A DNA stretch of 35,371 nt from SHLQ01 sp964494395 (lineage in GTDB: Bacteria > Actinomycetota > Acidimicrobiia > Acidimicrobiales > SHLQ01): NCBI GenBank assembly GCA_964494395.1, contig CAZBTI010000024.1, positions 1 through 35,371 of the forward strand. Reading direction: 5' to 3'. Under the pieces are notes generated by a model. That model saw only the letters and a program-made list of their open reading frames with translations, did not search any database and was not told the origin of the DNA. The first letter of the stretch is position 1. Each line of letters starts with the position of its first letter. The position numbers were made by a program, and so were the translations under genes. Below, one piece after another: positions 6,747 through 15,025 of this stretch.

Positions 6747-7763
6747 CTAGATCGAGGAAAGGATGACCTCTGCCAGCGCCTGCGCCTCCGCGTCTGTGCT
6801 CTCGATTGATTTAGCGACGTTATCGACCAATTCTTGGAGCTCGCCAAATGCATGGGGCGAGTCGGTCTTTAACGCTTCGCAAACGTCTTTGGCAACGGTC
6901 GAAATTTCCAACGCACTTTTAGACCGCTCAACCTGTTCGGGAATCTCTCCCAAGCGAATGGCAAAGTTCGTTTCGAGCAGTGTCCGGTCCCTTTGTGCGA
7001 GATCGAGGAACGATGCGCGAGCTTCCTCACTCGCCTCCGGCGGAACTCGCCAATCGGCATTCGTGGAGGCGATCCGTCCAATGGGCCCGTACGAGACCTT
7101 ACGGAGCTCCGCTTCCGGAACGCCCAGTCGATTGAGTACGAGTTTGAATCGGAGAAGGTCGCCCCCAATGCTCGGGTTCGACAGAGTCGAGGCCTGTGGT
7201 TCGAGTATGGGTAGTCCTGCTACCTCGGCGAAGTCGGTACGGATATCTCCCGACGCGGGAGGATACGTGCGAGCAACGACAGCCTCAGTTCCAAAGGTCG
7301 ATGTCCAATCCTCGAGAAAGGATGCCAGCGTCCGCTTCTGCCGACGGAGGAACACATCGAAGCTGAAGGTCACCGTTCTTGCGTGGACAGCTTGGCAGTA
7401 GCTCGACTGAGCTCCTCGATAGTGTTCGCGTAGGTACACGACCACCTGCGGCGAAACACCGTCGAGGACGGCGGCGACATTGGTTGGAGGAACCCGTTGG
7501 AAGGCCTCACTGCTCAGGATGGTTGTCTCACACTCCGGAGCGCCGCCTCGTCCGCCGAGAACCTCGGACCATCTACTCGTCTCGATCTCGCCCGCCTCCA
7601 CAGCGATGGCGAGATCGTGGTGAGCAATCTGGCCACCCGGCGATTCCGGGTACCAGAAGCCCTGCTCCTCGAGCTCGCTTCGCCAGAAAGCGAGGTGCGA
7701 CTGGATTGCGGTCGTCCCCGTCTTCTGGCGACCGATATGGAGGATCAGCCGTTTCTCTGTCAT
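6747..7763 (-). CDS. Sulfotransferase-like P-loop protein (paralogue A)
   Basis: The 338-residue product resembles PAPS-dependent sulfotransferases. The 5'-phosphosulfate loop is LHIGRQKTGTTAIQ (K14 to T18). The 3'-phosphate site fits VVYLREHYRGAQSSY (R112, S120). Between them lies a conserved SSEAF (84-88). The same three blocks recur in the genes at 11408-12400 and 15825-16796. A sulfuryl transfer to a sugar hydroxyl is inferred from context; the acceptor is unknown. The start is ATG 7763; a longer frame to 7847 would run into rfbB. It is the last gene of the rfbA-rfbC-rfbB unit, 40 bp after rfbB, which suggests it modifies a glycan containing that deoxysugar. Confidence 0.75.
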   Translation of the reverse strand: MTEKRLILHIGRQKTGTTAIQSHLAFWRSELEEQGFWYPESPGGQIAHHDLAIAVEAGEIETSRWSEVLGGRGGAPECETTILSSEAFQRVPPTNVAAVLDGVSPQVVVYLREHYRGAQSSYCQAVHARTVTFSFDVFLRRQKRTLASFLEDWTSTFGTEAVVARTYPPASGDIRTDFAEVAGLPILEPQASTLSNPSIGGDLLRFKLVLNRLGVPEAELRKVSYGPIGRIASTNADWRVPPEASEEARASFLDLAQRDRTLLETNFAIRLGEIPEQVERSKSALEISTVAKDVCEALKTDSPHAFGELQELVDNVAKSIESTDAEAQALAEVILSSI

Positions 7764-7803
7764 GAGCGACTCGCGACGTAGAGCCCTGTTGGCTCTAGGA
7801 CGG

Positions 7804-8772
7804 TCAGCGGTTAGCGACCTTGGACTTGAGTGGCTCCCACCATTCACGGTGATTCTTGTACCAATCGACCGTGATGTTCAACGCCGACTCGAGATCGGTC
7901 TGTGGAGCCCAGCCCATTGCACGAAGCTTGGAGCTATCGATGCTGTAGCGGCGGTCGTGACCGAGACGATCTTCGACATACTCGATCATCTCTTCGCCAA
8001 CGCCGACACGGGCCAAGATCTGCTCGGTGAGCTCTCGGTTCGTCAGTTCGTTGCCAGCGCCGATGTTGTAGATCTCCCCAACCTCGCCCTGTTCAAGAAC
8101 CATCTGGACGGCTCGACAGTTGTCTTCGACGAAGGTCCAGTCACGAATGTTCAGTCCATCTCCGTAAAGCGGAACCTTGATGCCGTCGATGAGATTGGTG
8201 ACGAATAACGGGATGACCTTCTCGGGGAACTGGTACGGGCCGAACTGGTTCGCCGAACGCGTGACCATGACCGGGAGGCCGTAGGTCTCGCGGTATGCGA
8301 GAGCGACCAGGTCGCTACTGGCCTTTGACGCGGAGTAGGGCGAGCGCGGCTCGAGACCGTCGGTCTCGACAAAGCTGCCCTCTTCGATCGAACCGTAGAC
8401 CTCGTCGGTCGAGATGTGCAGGAACCGCTCCACCTCGTTCATGCGGGCAATGTCGCACATGACGTTGGTGCCCGACACGTTTGTCGAGATGAACGCATCA
8501 GGGCCCATGATCGAGCGATCGACGTGCGATTCTGCGGCGAAGTGGACTACATGAGTGTGCCCGGGCATTGCCGCGCCGACATCGTCACGGCTGCAAATGT
8601 CGCCTTGGATGAAGGTGAAGCGAGAGTCGTCTTCGAACTCTGCCAGACTCTCGCGGACGCCTGCGTAGGTAAGTGCGTCAAAGACGGTCACCTCTGCGTC
8701 GGTATTCGCCATGACACTACGGACGTAGTTCGAGCCAATAAAGCCGGCACCGCCGGTGATGAGAATTTTCAT
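7804..8772 (-). CDS. rfbB: dTDP-glucose 4,6-dehydratase
   Basis: RmlB/RfbB converts dTDP-D-glucose to dTDP-4-keto-6-deoxy-D-glucose, the branch point for rhamnose and other deoxysugars. The 322-residue protein starts with the NAD-binding motif GGAGFIGSNYVR, has HISTDEVYG with the catalytic Asp-Glu pair of dehydratases, and YSASKASSD with the YxxxK catalytic pair. It also has the family segments FGPYQFPEKVIPLF, YGDGLNIRDWTFVEDNC and LGHDRRY. The ATG at 8772 (MKILITGG) is preferred over a TTG three codons upstream. It is 12 bp downstream of rfbC in the same operon. Confidence 0.95.
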   Translation of the reverse strand: MKILITGGAGFIGSNYVRSVMANTDAEVTVFDALTYAGVRESLAEFEDDSRFTFIQGDICSRDDVGAAMPGHTHVVHFAAESHVDRSIMGPDAFISTNVSGTNVMCDIARMNEVERFLHISTDEVYGSIEEGSFVETDGLEPRSPYSASKASSDLVALAYRETYGLPVMVTRSANQFGPYQFPEKVIPLFVTNLIDGIKVPLYGDGLNIRDWTFVEDNCRAVQMVLEQGEVGEIYNIGAGNELTNRELTEQILARVGVGEEMIEYVEDRLGHDRRYSIDSSKLRAMGWAPQTDLESALNITVDWYKNHREWWEPLKSKVANR

Positions 8773-8784
8773 TTGAGTCAACTT

Positions 8785-9351
8785 CTAGGTTCGGGGTGGA
8801 TTCGGGATCAGGGTGTTTTGTGGAAGGTCTGCGCGCTTTGGGTTTGCAGCGTCGCGTTCGGAAAGAATCGGGTCCATGATTCCCCAGTCGGCAGCGATCT
8901 CGGGATCGTTCCAGGCCACGCCGAGTTCATCGGCTGGGTTGTAGTACCCGTCGACGAGATAGGTGATGACGCAGTCGGTGATCGACGCGAATCCGTGGGC
9001 GACGCCCGGTGGGATGAACAGACCCATGTGGTTGTTCTCTCCCCCATCGACCTCACCCATGTCGAGCATTTGCGTGACGCCTTCAGTTTCTGAACCAACA
9101 CGAAGGTCGTGTAGCACGACCCGTGCGTGACCGAATGGCACGTACCAGTAGTCGGCTTGGTGGAGGTGATAGTGCAACCCAACAACGGAGCCGGCTTGGC
9201 GGTTGCCACGGTTGCCTTGAATCATCTCTCGCCCGAGGTTGAACCACTGGCGGCGGTACGTCTCGACGAAGTACCCGCGCTCGTCGGAGAACACCTGAGG
9301 GTGAACTTCGACGACTCCGGTGATGTGCTCGGAATCAATAAACTCTGCCAC
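8785..9351 (-). CDS. rfbC: dTDP-4-dehydrorhamnose 3,5-epimerase family protein
   Basis: This 188-residue cupin of the RmlC family epimerises C3 and C5 of dTDP-4-keto-6-deoxyglucose. Family features are FSDERGYFVETYRR, VVGLHYHLHQADYWYV (catalytic His H60), LFIPPGVAHGFASI and YLVDGYYNPADELGVAWNDP (Tyr near 137). The canonical RGLHYQ segment here reads VGLHYH, so a conserved Arg is missing. Most sequences of this divergent branch are still annotated as RmlC, but the exact product (3,5- versus 3-epimerisation) is uncertain. It starts at GTG 9351 with AAGGA about 9 nt upstream, between rfbA and rfbB with 12-bp spacers. Confidence 0.88.
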   Translation of the reverse strand: MAEFIDSEHITGVVEVHPQVFSDERGYFVETYRRQWFNLGREMIQGNRGNRQAGSVVGLHYHLHQADYWYVPFGHARVVLHDLRVGSETEGVTQMLDMGEVDGGENNHMGLFIPPGVAHGFASITDCVITYLVDGYYNPADELGVAWNDPEIAADWGIMDPILSERDAANPKRADLPQNTLIPNPPRT

Positions 9352-9363
9352 TTTTGAATTTCC

Positions 9364-10452
9364 TTAGCGTTGGTCTAGTTCGACGATGGAATGGTCGCCC
9401 AGCATGAGGCGCAGGCCTGCTGGAGTGCGCTTTGTGCGGGTGACTTCGACGTGTGAGCCGATAAGCGAATCGGTGAGTCGAGTGACATCGGAGATCGACG
9501 ACCCTTGGAGGATCACCGAATGATCGAGCTCTGATGACGAGACACGGCACTCGTTCCCGATCGACGAGTACGGTCCGACATAGGAGTCTTTGATGACGGT
9601 GCCTTCGCCGATGACGGCGGGGCCGCGAACAGTCGAGTTGATGATCTGCGCGCCTTCAGCAATCTGTACACGTCCCTCGACCGACGAGTTCTCGTCGACA
9701 TCGCCCGCCACCGATCCATCGATAGTGTCGAGGACGAGACGGTTGCACTCGAGCAACGGATCCTTCTTGCCGGTGTCTAGCCACCAGCCTTCGAGTACCT
9801 CGTGAACAACGAGTTGGTCGTCGTCGATCAGCCACTGGATCGCGTCGGTAATTTCGAGTTCGCCACGCTTGGACGGTTCGATCGTTGCGACCGCCTCGTG
9901 GATCGATGGGTCAAAGAGATACACACCGACGAGCGCCAAGTTCGATGGTGGATCGGCTGGCTTCTCGACGAGGTGGATGACCTCGTTTGCCTCGTTGATC
10001 TCGGCAACGCCAAACGACGATGGGTCGTCGACCTCGGCGAGAAGGATCTGGGCCGATGGTGACCGGGTCGCCATGGCCGGTGACTGGAAACGTTCGACGA
10101 ATCCAGAGAGATCCTGTTCGAGCATGTTGTCGCCGAGGTACATCACAAACGGTTCGTTACCGAGGAAGTCCCGGGCGATCAGAACGCAGTGGGCCAGACC
10201 CGCAGGTTCGCGCTGCTCGATGTAGGTGACGTCTGCTCCGAATTGGGAGCCGTCACCGATTGCATCTTGGATATCGCCACCGGTTTGTGGCGAGATGATG
10301 ATGCCTATCTCGGTGATACCGGCGCTGACTAGCGACTCCAAGCCGTATTGCAGAATTGGCTTGTTCGCAATCGGAACGAGCTGTTTGGCGGATGTGTGCG
10401 TTATTGGACGAAGACGCGTTCCAGCGCCGCCCGAAAGAATTAGACCCTTCAC
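9364..10452 (-). CDS. rfbA: Glucose-1-phosphate thymidylyltransferase, long (StrD-like) form
   Basis: This enzyme couples glucose-1-phosphate and dTTP to dTDP-glucose. The N-terminal nucleotidyltransferase domain carries LSGGAGTRLRPITHTSAKQL and PIANKPILQYGLESL, with the metal-binding MYLGDNM and EKPADPPS later. The protein is 362 residues, longer than the roughly 290 of RmlA. The extra C-terminal part (about 255-345) has left-handed beta-helix hexapeptides (IINSTVRGPAVIGEGTVIKD, VSSSELDHSVILQGSSI), as in the StrD or long RmlA type of actinomycete antibiotic and polysaccharide clusters. It starts at GTG 10452 and leads the rfbA-rfbC-rfbB-sulfotransferase operon, divergent from the gene at 10584. 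Confidence 0.94.
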   Translation of the reverse strand: MKGLILSGGAGTRLRPITHTSAKQLVPIANKPILQYGLESLVSAGITEIGIIISPQTGGDIQDAIGDGSQFGADVTYIEQREPAGLAHCVLIARDFLGNEPFVMYLGDNMLEQDLSGFVERFQSPAMATRSPSAQILLAEVDDPSSFGVAEINEANEVIHLVEKPADPPSNLALVGVYLFDPSIHEAVATIEPSKRGELEITDAIQWLIDDDQLVVHEVLEGWWLDTGKKDPLLECNRLVLDTIDGSVAGDVDENSSVEGRVQIAEGAQIINSTVRGPAVIGEGTVIKDSYVGPYSSIGNECRVSSSELDHSVILQGSSISDVTRLTDSLIGSHVEVTRTKRTPAGLRLMLGDHSIVELDQR

Positions 10453-10460
10453 ATGCGCCG

Positions 10461-10490
10461 AGGGTACCGCTTGGTAGGTAGGTCATTCAA
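10461..10490 (-). promoter_or_regulatory. Candidate promoter of the rfbA operon
   Basis: On the minus strand TTGAAT (10490-10485) and TACCCT (10466-10461) are 18 bp apart. The -10 box ends 8 nt before the GTG start of rfbA, so the mRNA would be nearly leaderless. It lies in the 131-bp divergent region shared with the sulfotransferase at 10584. It is a pattern match only. Confidence 0.35.
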
Positions 10491-10583
10491 TTCCGACTTT
10501 TGCCCTCCCGAAACTGGGCTCCTGAGCGCTGTTTACTCGCTGGTCGCACCGGCCTTTACGAAGATCCTGATACAACTGAACCA

Positions 10584-11360
10584 ATGGACAGCCCCCGACC
10601 AATCGTCGTACACATTCATCTGTTCAAGAATGCGGGCACTTCGGTCGATGCGGGTTTGGAGGCACACTTCGCCAGTGAATGGGAGACGTTTGACCAGCCT
10701 GAAGGCGGAACATTTGGCCAGCAACGCTTGCGTTCGTGGCTTACCCAAAAACCGGGTGTTTCAGCATTCAGTTCGCACCAGTTACGTCCGCCGTTGACGT
10801 CAGATGATGAATTCGAGTTCGTCCCGATCGTCTTTCTCAGACATCCCTTGGACAGGATCAGATCTGCGTTTGACTTTGAGAGCCGGCAAGGCCCACAGAC
10901 ACCAAGTGCGCAGATCGCCTCAGAAACGAACTTCTCCGAATGGGTCGAGTTTCATCGGAGCAAGAATTCTTCACAGTGCCGAAACTTCCATGTCATGTCG
11001 CTATCGCAGCTCCGAGACGATGAAACTGGAATCCCGAGACCTGGGGTGTCCGCCGACGATCATCTCCAGTCAGCGAAAGAGTTCCTCTCCTCGCTAGAGA
11101 CCTACGGGATCGTCGAACACTACGACGAGTCCTGGCAGCGTCTACGCGAGGTTATTCAGCAACACTTCCCGTCCTTTGCTGGTGCGAGCAACAGAAAGAA
11201 CATCACACCGGATCGTTCTGCCTCTGTCGAAGCACGATTGGACGACATGCGATCCCAACTCGGCATAAAGACGTTTCGGTCGCTCCGCGAAACTAACGAA
11301 CTCGATCTCGAGCTATTCCGTTGGGCGAGCAGACGATTTGTCCGGGCGAGCCAGGAGTAG
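10584..11360 (+). CDS. Sulfotransferase family 2-like protein (B)
   Basis: The 258-residue product looks like a sulfotransferase of the carbohydrate type. The PAPS 5'-phosphosulfate loop is VVHIHLFKNAGTSVDAGL (K15), a variant of the common HIPKTAGTS. The 3'-phosphate motif is IVFLRHPLDRIRSAFDF (R86, S94). It is clearly a different branch from the A/C/D paralogues in this locus. The ATG at 10584 gives a short N-terminus before the first strand; a frame to 10500 has no supporting motif. It is the only plus-strand gene in this part, transcribed away from rfbA and converging on the sulfotransferase gene at 11408. The acceptor is unknown. Confidence 0.75.
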   Translation: MDSPRPIVVHIHLFKNAGTSVDAGLEAHFASEWETFDQPEGGTFGQQRLRSWLTQKPGVSAFSSHQLRPPLTSDDEFEFVPIVFLRHPLDRIRSAFDFESRQGPQTPSAQIASETNFSEWVEFHRSKNSSQCRNFHVMSLSQLRDDETGIPRPGVSADDHLQSAKEFLSSLETYGIVEHYDESWQRLREVIQQHFPSFAGASNRKNITPDRSASVEARLDDMRSQLGIKTFRSLRETNELDLELFRWASRRFVRASQE

Positions 11361-11407
11361 CTGCGGCGATAGTGCGGCCGAGGACATCGTTGTCACGACC
11401 CGCTGGC

Positions 11408-12400
11408 TTAGGAAGACAGGTATTCGTCGACAGTTTGTTTCGGCACAAAGTTGGCAACAATGTTCGCTATCTCGGCGACCTGTTCGGAGGTAAACGGTCG
11501 CTCGAGGGCATTCACCGGCTTCATCTTGGGCTGTGGCAGCCTTAGGCCGTACTGGCTGTCGAGATAGTTGCGGTCTTCTTGAGCGCACGACAACAACGCG
11601 TCACCCAAGGCATCGTCTACGCCCCAGAACGAGCCGTTGGAAGCACCAAGTGTTCCGGTCCACTCCCCGAGGTGATCGTGGAATGGAAGGTGGTCCCACA
11701 GAACGGGTGCCGTACTTCCTTCGGCGAAGTGACGAGCGTACAAAAGCGCTGCCTCGACCTGCACGGCGGAGAGACCCGCTCGACTATGGGGAAGTTTTGC
11801 TTCGACCTTCCATTGGTCGAGAACGAACCGCTCCATTGCGCCGGGAGTGAACTCCTGCACGACGACGTCATCGGAGAACCGCTCCCAACGCCGAAGGATT
11901 CGAGAGAAGCGGCTCGAGAAATATTTCTCTCGACTCGTGAAGTACTCATCGACTGGGAGCAAGCACTGCAGACTCCGAACGACTTCGACATAGGTCGAGT
12001 TGAACAACGAGACGTGTTCCCGGACAAAGAAGAGCGTTCGGATCGAGACCCCTTCGCGCCGTATCTTTCGAAAGAACGACAGGTCGTCTTGGCCGCTCAG
12101 ATGCTCGAAGGCCTCCGAGGAAATGACGAGGCGTTCTTCCTCAGATTCCCGAAGTTCCTCCCAGAAACTGGCTTGAATCTTCTTTTGTGCAGGCGGTGGA
12201 ATTCGTTGTGCTTTGCGACCCGTCGAAGCTTCGATCGTACGAACAAGGCGATGGTGGTTCGTGCTGTCGTTTCGGCCCGACAACATGTAGCGAACGCCCT
12301 GTTGCGCCAGCGCGTCGGCCTGCTCTGTCAGAAGCTCCTGGAAAGAACTCGACCCACACTTGTGAGCCCCGATATGAATCGTGAGCTGGCGAGACGTCAT
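11408..12400 (-). CDS. Sulfotransferase-like P-loop protein (paralogue C)
   Basis: The 330-residue protein shares the layout of the gene at 6747-7763. It has a PAPS loop HIGAHKCGSSSFQELL (K14), the central SSEAF (94-98) and a 3'-phosphate motif FFVREHVSLFNSTY (R127, S135). The P-loop Thr positions are Cys/Ser here, a mild divergence. The start is ATG 12400 with GAGG 7 nt upstream; a GTG one codon earlier is less well spaced. It is the last gene of the long minus-strand operon, 33-36 bp behind the gene at 12437. Sulfation of a glycan is inferred from the fold and context. Confidence 0.75.
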   Translation of the reverse strand: MTSRQLTIHIGAHKCGSSSFQELLTEQADALAQQGVRYMLSGRNDSTNHHRLVRTIEASTGRKAQRIPPPAQKKIQASFWEELRESEEERLVISSEAFEHLSGQDDLSFFRKIRREGVSIRTLFFVREHVSLFNSTYVEVVRSLQCLLPVDEYFTSREKYFSSRFSRILRRWERFSDDVVVQEFTPGAMERFVLDQWKVEAKLPHSRAGLSAVQVEAALLYARHFAEGSTAPVLWDHLPFHDHLGEWTGTLGASNGSFWGVDDALGDALLSCAQEDRNYLDSQYGLRLPQPKMKPVNALERPFTSEQVAEIANIVANFVPKQTVDEYLSS

Positions 12401-12436
12401 CACTGCACCTCGCAGGTATCAGGGCCGCAAACCAGC

Positions 12437-13567
12437 CTAAGAGGCATCGATCTCCACCCCGAGTTTGTAGACACAGCGTCCGGGCTTGCCGTAGTCCCAG
12501 CCGATCAAAACGTATGGATTGCTATCCTCGGCATCGACATCAAAGAACGATGCGTACGACCAGCCGGCCTCTCCATCGTCTCGTTCGTGCGTTGTCCCCT
12601 CGAACTGCCACTTCACACCATCCTCGGAGCTGTAGAAGACGATGCTCGACGGGTTGCGCTTCTTGCGCTTAAGAACGTACGCCAACAGCACGAAGCGACC
12701 GCTTTTCGGGTCGCGCATGAGGTCGGAATGAACAATGACATCGCCCTCCCGAATCCGCTTATCTGGGTGCCCGGGAGCTCGCGGAAGAACAGCTCTTGAG
12801 CTCGAACCCATCGCGTCCGACCAGCCCTTCTTATCCCGCTTTCGCCATGGGCTCACCGAGCCTTGCTTTGCGTGATCTACGACGTCGGCGAGGGGCGCAC
12901 GGGCTTGGGTCACGAAGGCATCATCTTTGCGCCAGCCGCCCTCTTCCTCTTCACCTTGGCTATCCATGAACAGAATGTTGACGTACTCGGTTCCATCGAC
13001 CTCGTTGACCAAGACCGGCGTGCCACTCACGTTGAAGTGAGGAAAGCCTGCCGAGTAGGTCGCGATATGACCGAGATAGGTAAAGCGAATGCGATCAGCG
13101 TCCAGGTCTTCTTGTGATAGCCACGCCAGGCCGATGCTGCTACGACCGGGGGCTCGGGTCTCCACGTCATCGATCAACGACGCCTCCATCCCGAAGTAGT
13201 CGTTCTGACCGGTGTACTCCGAGTGCAGGAACGCGAGTACTCCATCCTCGAGGTGCAGAAGGTTCGTGATCCAGTGCCGGCCGTTGTTTTGGTCGGCTAG
13301 GTGTTCGGGAACCTCGAAGAGCTTGTGCTCGTTGACGATGCAGAACTCCGAGGATTCGAGCTTGTCTAGGTCTCCGCGGACGACCGTGTGAGACAGAAAT
13401 ACGTCACCGTTCTGTTGCATCGCCGTTGGGAGCAGCCACAAATCGGGGTTTCTCTTGAGCCGGGTGATCGGGGCATCGATGATCTTGCCTTGGGTCAGCG
13501 CTTCGATCGCCGCGCGGTCGAGAAGCACCGTGCTTGGATCTGAGTAGTCTTCGATCGAAATCTTCAT
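12437..13567 (-). CDS. Unrecognised protein, possibly a beta-propeller glycosidase-like fold
   Basis: I do not recognise this 376-residue protein by family. It has no signal peptide or membrane segment. Several strand-rich blocks resemble blades of the five-bladed propellers of GH32/GH43-like proteins: LLHLEDGVLAFLHSEYTG, IRFTYLGHIATYS with FPHFNVSGTPVLV, VIVHSDLMRDPKSGRFVLLA, IVFYSSEDGVKWQFEG and WSYASFFDVD. The phrase pattern YSS-DG-W is common in such propellers. I cannot identify a catalytic acid triad. It overlaps the upstream gene by 4 bp (ATGA), so the two are translationally coupled and probably act together. A sugar-binding or glycan-modifying role is an inference from fold impression and context. 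Confidence 0.6.
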   Translation of the reverse strand: MKISIEDYSDPSTVLLDRAAIEALTQGKIIDAPITRLKRNPDLWLLPTAMQQNGDVFLSHTVVRGDLDKLESSEFCIVNEHKLFEVPEHLADQNNGRHWITNLLHLEDGVLAFLHSEYTGQNDYFGMEASLIDDVETRAPGRSSIGLAWLSQEDLDADRIRFTYLGHIATYSAGFPHFNVSGTPVLVNEVDGTEYVNILFMDSQGEEEEGGWRKDDAFVTQARAPLADVVDHAKQGSVSPWRKRDKKGWSDAMGSSSRAVLPRAPGHPDKRIREGDVIVHSDLMRDPKSGRFVLLAYVLKRKKRNPSSIVFYSSEDGVKWQFEGTTHERDDGEAGWSYASFFDVDAEDSNPYVLIGWDYGKPGRCVYKLGVEIDAS

Positions 13568-14070
13568 GCGCTGACGATCTCCAAAGACGCTGCGGAGATG
13601 ACGAGCTCAGCATCGTCGATCAATGGTTCGACGACGATCAGGTGTGTTGGGACTTCGGACGTCGCGGGCATGGAGAATTCGAAGGAGAACGTCGACTCTG
13701 CCGGGTTCGCTACGGTGCGGAAGAACCCACTGTGGTCGCTGTCTTGGGGCAGGTACGCCGCGCGAAAAGGCAGACCGCCGGGGGTCGAAGACATAGTGGT
13801 GAAACTGAGTCGAACGCGCTGGCCGAGGGACGCGGAGATCCAGTCAGCACCGGTCGAGAACCGCATTCCTGACAGCGGCGTAGCGTCCCGGTCAATGACC
13901 GTGAGGAACAGCTGCTCGTCGGCGTTCATAGAAACTTCGCAGCCCTCCTGGTGAGTCCAGTGGGCATCGAAACGAAGGTCGAAAGGGCGGGCGCGCCAGC
14001 GAAGAGCAGGATCAAGAATGATGGGCGCGAATTCGAGCGAGCCATCGACATCTGACGGAAAGGGAGACAA
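13564..14070 (-). CDS. Unrecognised protein, TTG start
   Basis: A 168-residue protein of unknown family. It is strand-rich (LEFAPIILDPALRWRARPFD, SMNADEQLFLTVIDRD, TFSFEFSMPA, THLIVVEPLIDD), with no signal peptide or helix-rich domain, suggesting a beta-sandwich. The open frame extends to 14133, but that part lies inside the epimerase gene. The TTG at 14070 has AGGTGA about 7-8 nt upstream, overlapping the epimerase stop codon, so I choose it. The gene sits 7 bp behind the epimerase and overlaps the next gene by 4 bp. Tight coupling to both neighbours suggests a specific role in the same glycan pathway. Confidence 0.65.
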   Translation of the reverse strand: MSPFPSDVDGSLEFAPIILDPALRWRARPFDLRFDAHWTHQEGCEVSMNADEQLFLTVIDRDATPLSGMRFSTGADWISASLGQRVRLSFTTMSSTPGGLPFRAAYLPQDSDHSGFFRTVANPAESTFSFEFSMPATSEVPTHLIVVEPLIDDAELVISAASLEIVSA

Positions 14071-14077
14071 CGTTAGT

Positions 14078-15025
14078 TCACCTATAGGTATTGGGAATAG
14101 TGGATGGGTCTTTGGCCATTTCCTTAAGCGCATCGCGCATCTTGACCTCGGGCACCCAGCCCAACTGGCTTCCAGACCGCTCGATGTTCAAGACATTCGC
14201 TGGAACATCGAACTCTCGGCCAGGTTCGAAACTCACACGGATCTCGGTGTCGAAGGCCTGCTCGGTCTCGTCGAGCACCTCGAGGAGCGTCAAGCCGCTG
14301 CCCGATCCAACGTTAAATTCGGTGAACCCACCGTCGTAGTCCGAAGCAGCTACGAAGGCCTGGGCTACGTCAGCAACGTGGATGTAGTCGCGAACGACGG
14401 ATCCATCTCCCCATATCGAGAGCTCCTCACCGGTCAAGGCCGCGTTCACGGCTGCAGCGATAAAGCCTTGCTTGCGCCGCGGGTCTTGGCCCAACCCGAA
14501 CGGGTTAGAGATGCGAAGAGACCGCACCCGCAAACTCGTCATGCGGGCCAACACTCGCAGGTAGTTCTCGATCGCGACCTTGGAGGCTCCGTAACCGTTG
14601 ATCGGCATCGAAGGCGTGTCCTCGCGAATGTCTACACTCGCACCGTCGCCGTAGACGGTTCCACCAGAGGACGCAAAGAGGAAGCTCTCCACACCGTGCT
14701 CTGCGCAGAGTTCCGCGAGCGCAACCGTCGACTGGACGTTCTTCTCAATGTCGATGGCGAGGTTGGTGTTGGCTGTCGCTGGAAGGTTTGACGACGCGAG
14801 ACAGACGACCACATCGGCAGTCCGAAGCTGATCGACGTAGAGATCTGGTTGGTCGAGTGCAGCCACAACGGTCGGGAACGGATAGTCCGCTTCCGGTTCG
14901 GTGTAGTCGACGACCGTTACTCGGTAACCAACTTCTGCAAATGCCCGACAGGTGTACCTGCCAATGAATCCGAGTCCGCCGAAGATAACAGCGACCTTGT
15001 CGGACTCAGATGTGGGTGAAGCCAC
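14078..15025 (-). CDS. NAD-dependent sugar-nucleotide epimerase/dehydratase
   Basis: This is an extended short-chain dehydrogenase of 315 residues acting on a nucleotide sugar. The N-terminal dinucleotide motif is FGGLGFIGRYTCRAF, the Ser-Tyr-Lys site is FASSGGTVYGDG plus YGASKVAIENYL, and the substrate part includes ISNPFGLGQDPRR and WGDGSVVRDYIHVADVA. It resembles the UDP-glucose 4-epimerase (GalE) group more than RmlD. The substrate cannot be set from sequence. It overlaps the methyltransferase gene by 20 bp. It could be a C4 epimerase, or a 4-ketoreductase replacing the missing RmlD, but the second idea is speculative. Confidence 0.88.
   Translation of the reverse strand: MASPTSESDKVAVIFGGLGFIGRYTCRAFAEVGYRVTVVDYTEPEADYPFPTVVAALDQPDLYVDQLRTADVVVCLASSNLPATANTNLAIDIEKNVQSTVALAELCAEHGVESFLFASSGGTVYGDGASVDIREDTPSMPINGYGASKVAIENYLRVLARMTSLRVRSLRISNPFGLGQDPRRKQGFIAAAVNAALTGEELSIWGDGSVVRDYIHVADVAQAFVAASDYDGGFTEFNVGSGSGLTLLEVLDETEQAFDTEIRVSFEPGREFDVPANVLNIERSGSQLGWVPEVKMRDALKEMAKDPSTIPNTYR

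Noticed and set aside
9456..9463. GCCGATAA, the -10 sequence of WhiG promoters (also near 17876 and 27434)
   Set aside because: All copies lie inside genes without a TAAA box at the expected distance, so they are probably chance matches.
11579..12799. Plus-strand open frame of about 400 codons across two minus-strand genes
   Set aside because: It crosses the boundary of the sulfotransferase and the 12437 gene and has no domain pattern; the opposite strand explains the region.
14071..14133. Longer N-terminus for the 13564 gene
   Set aside because: It would overlap the end of the epimerase by 56 bp, and a good ribosome-binding site precedes the TTG at 14070.
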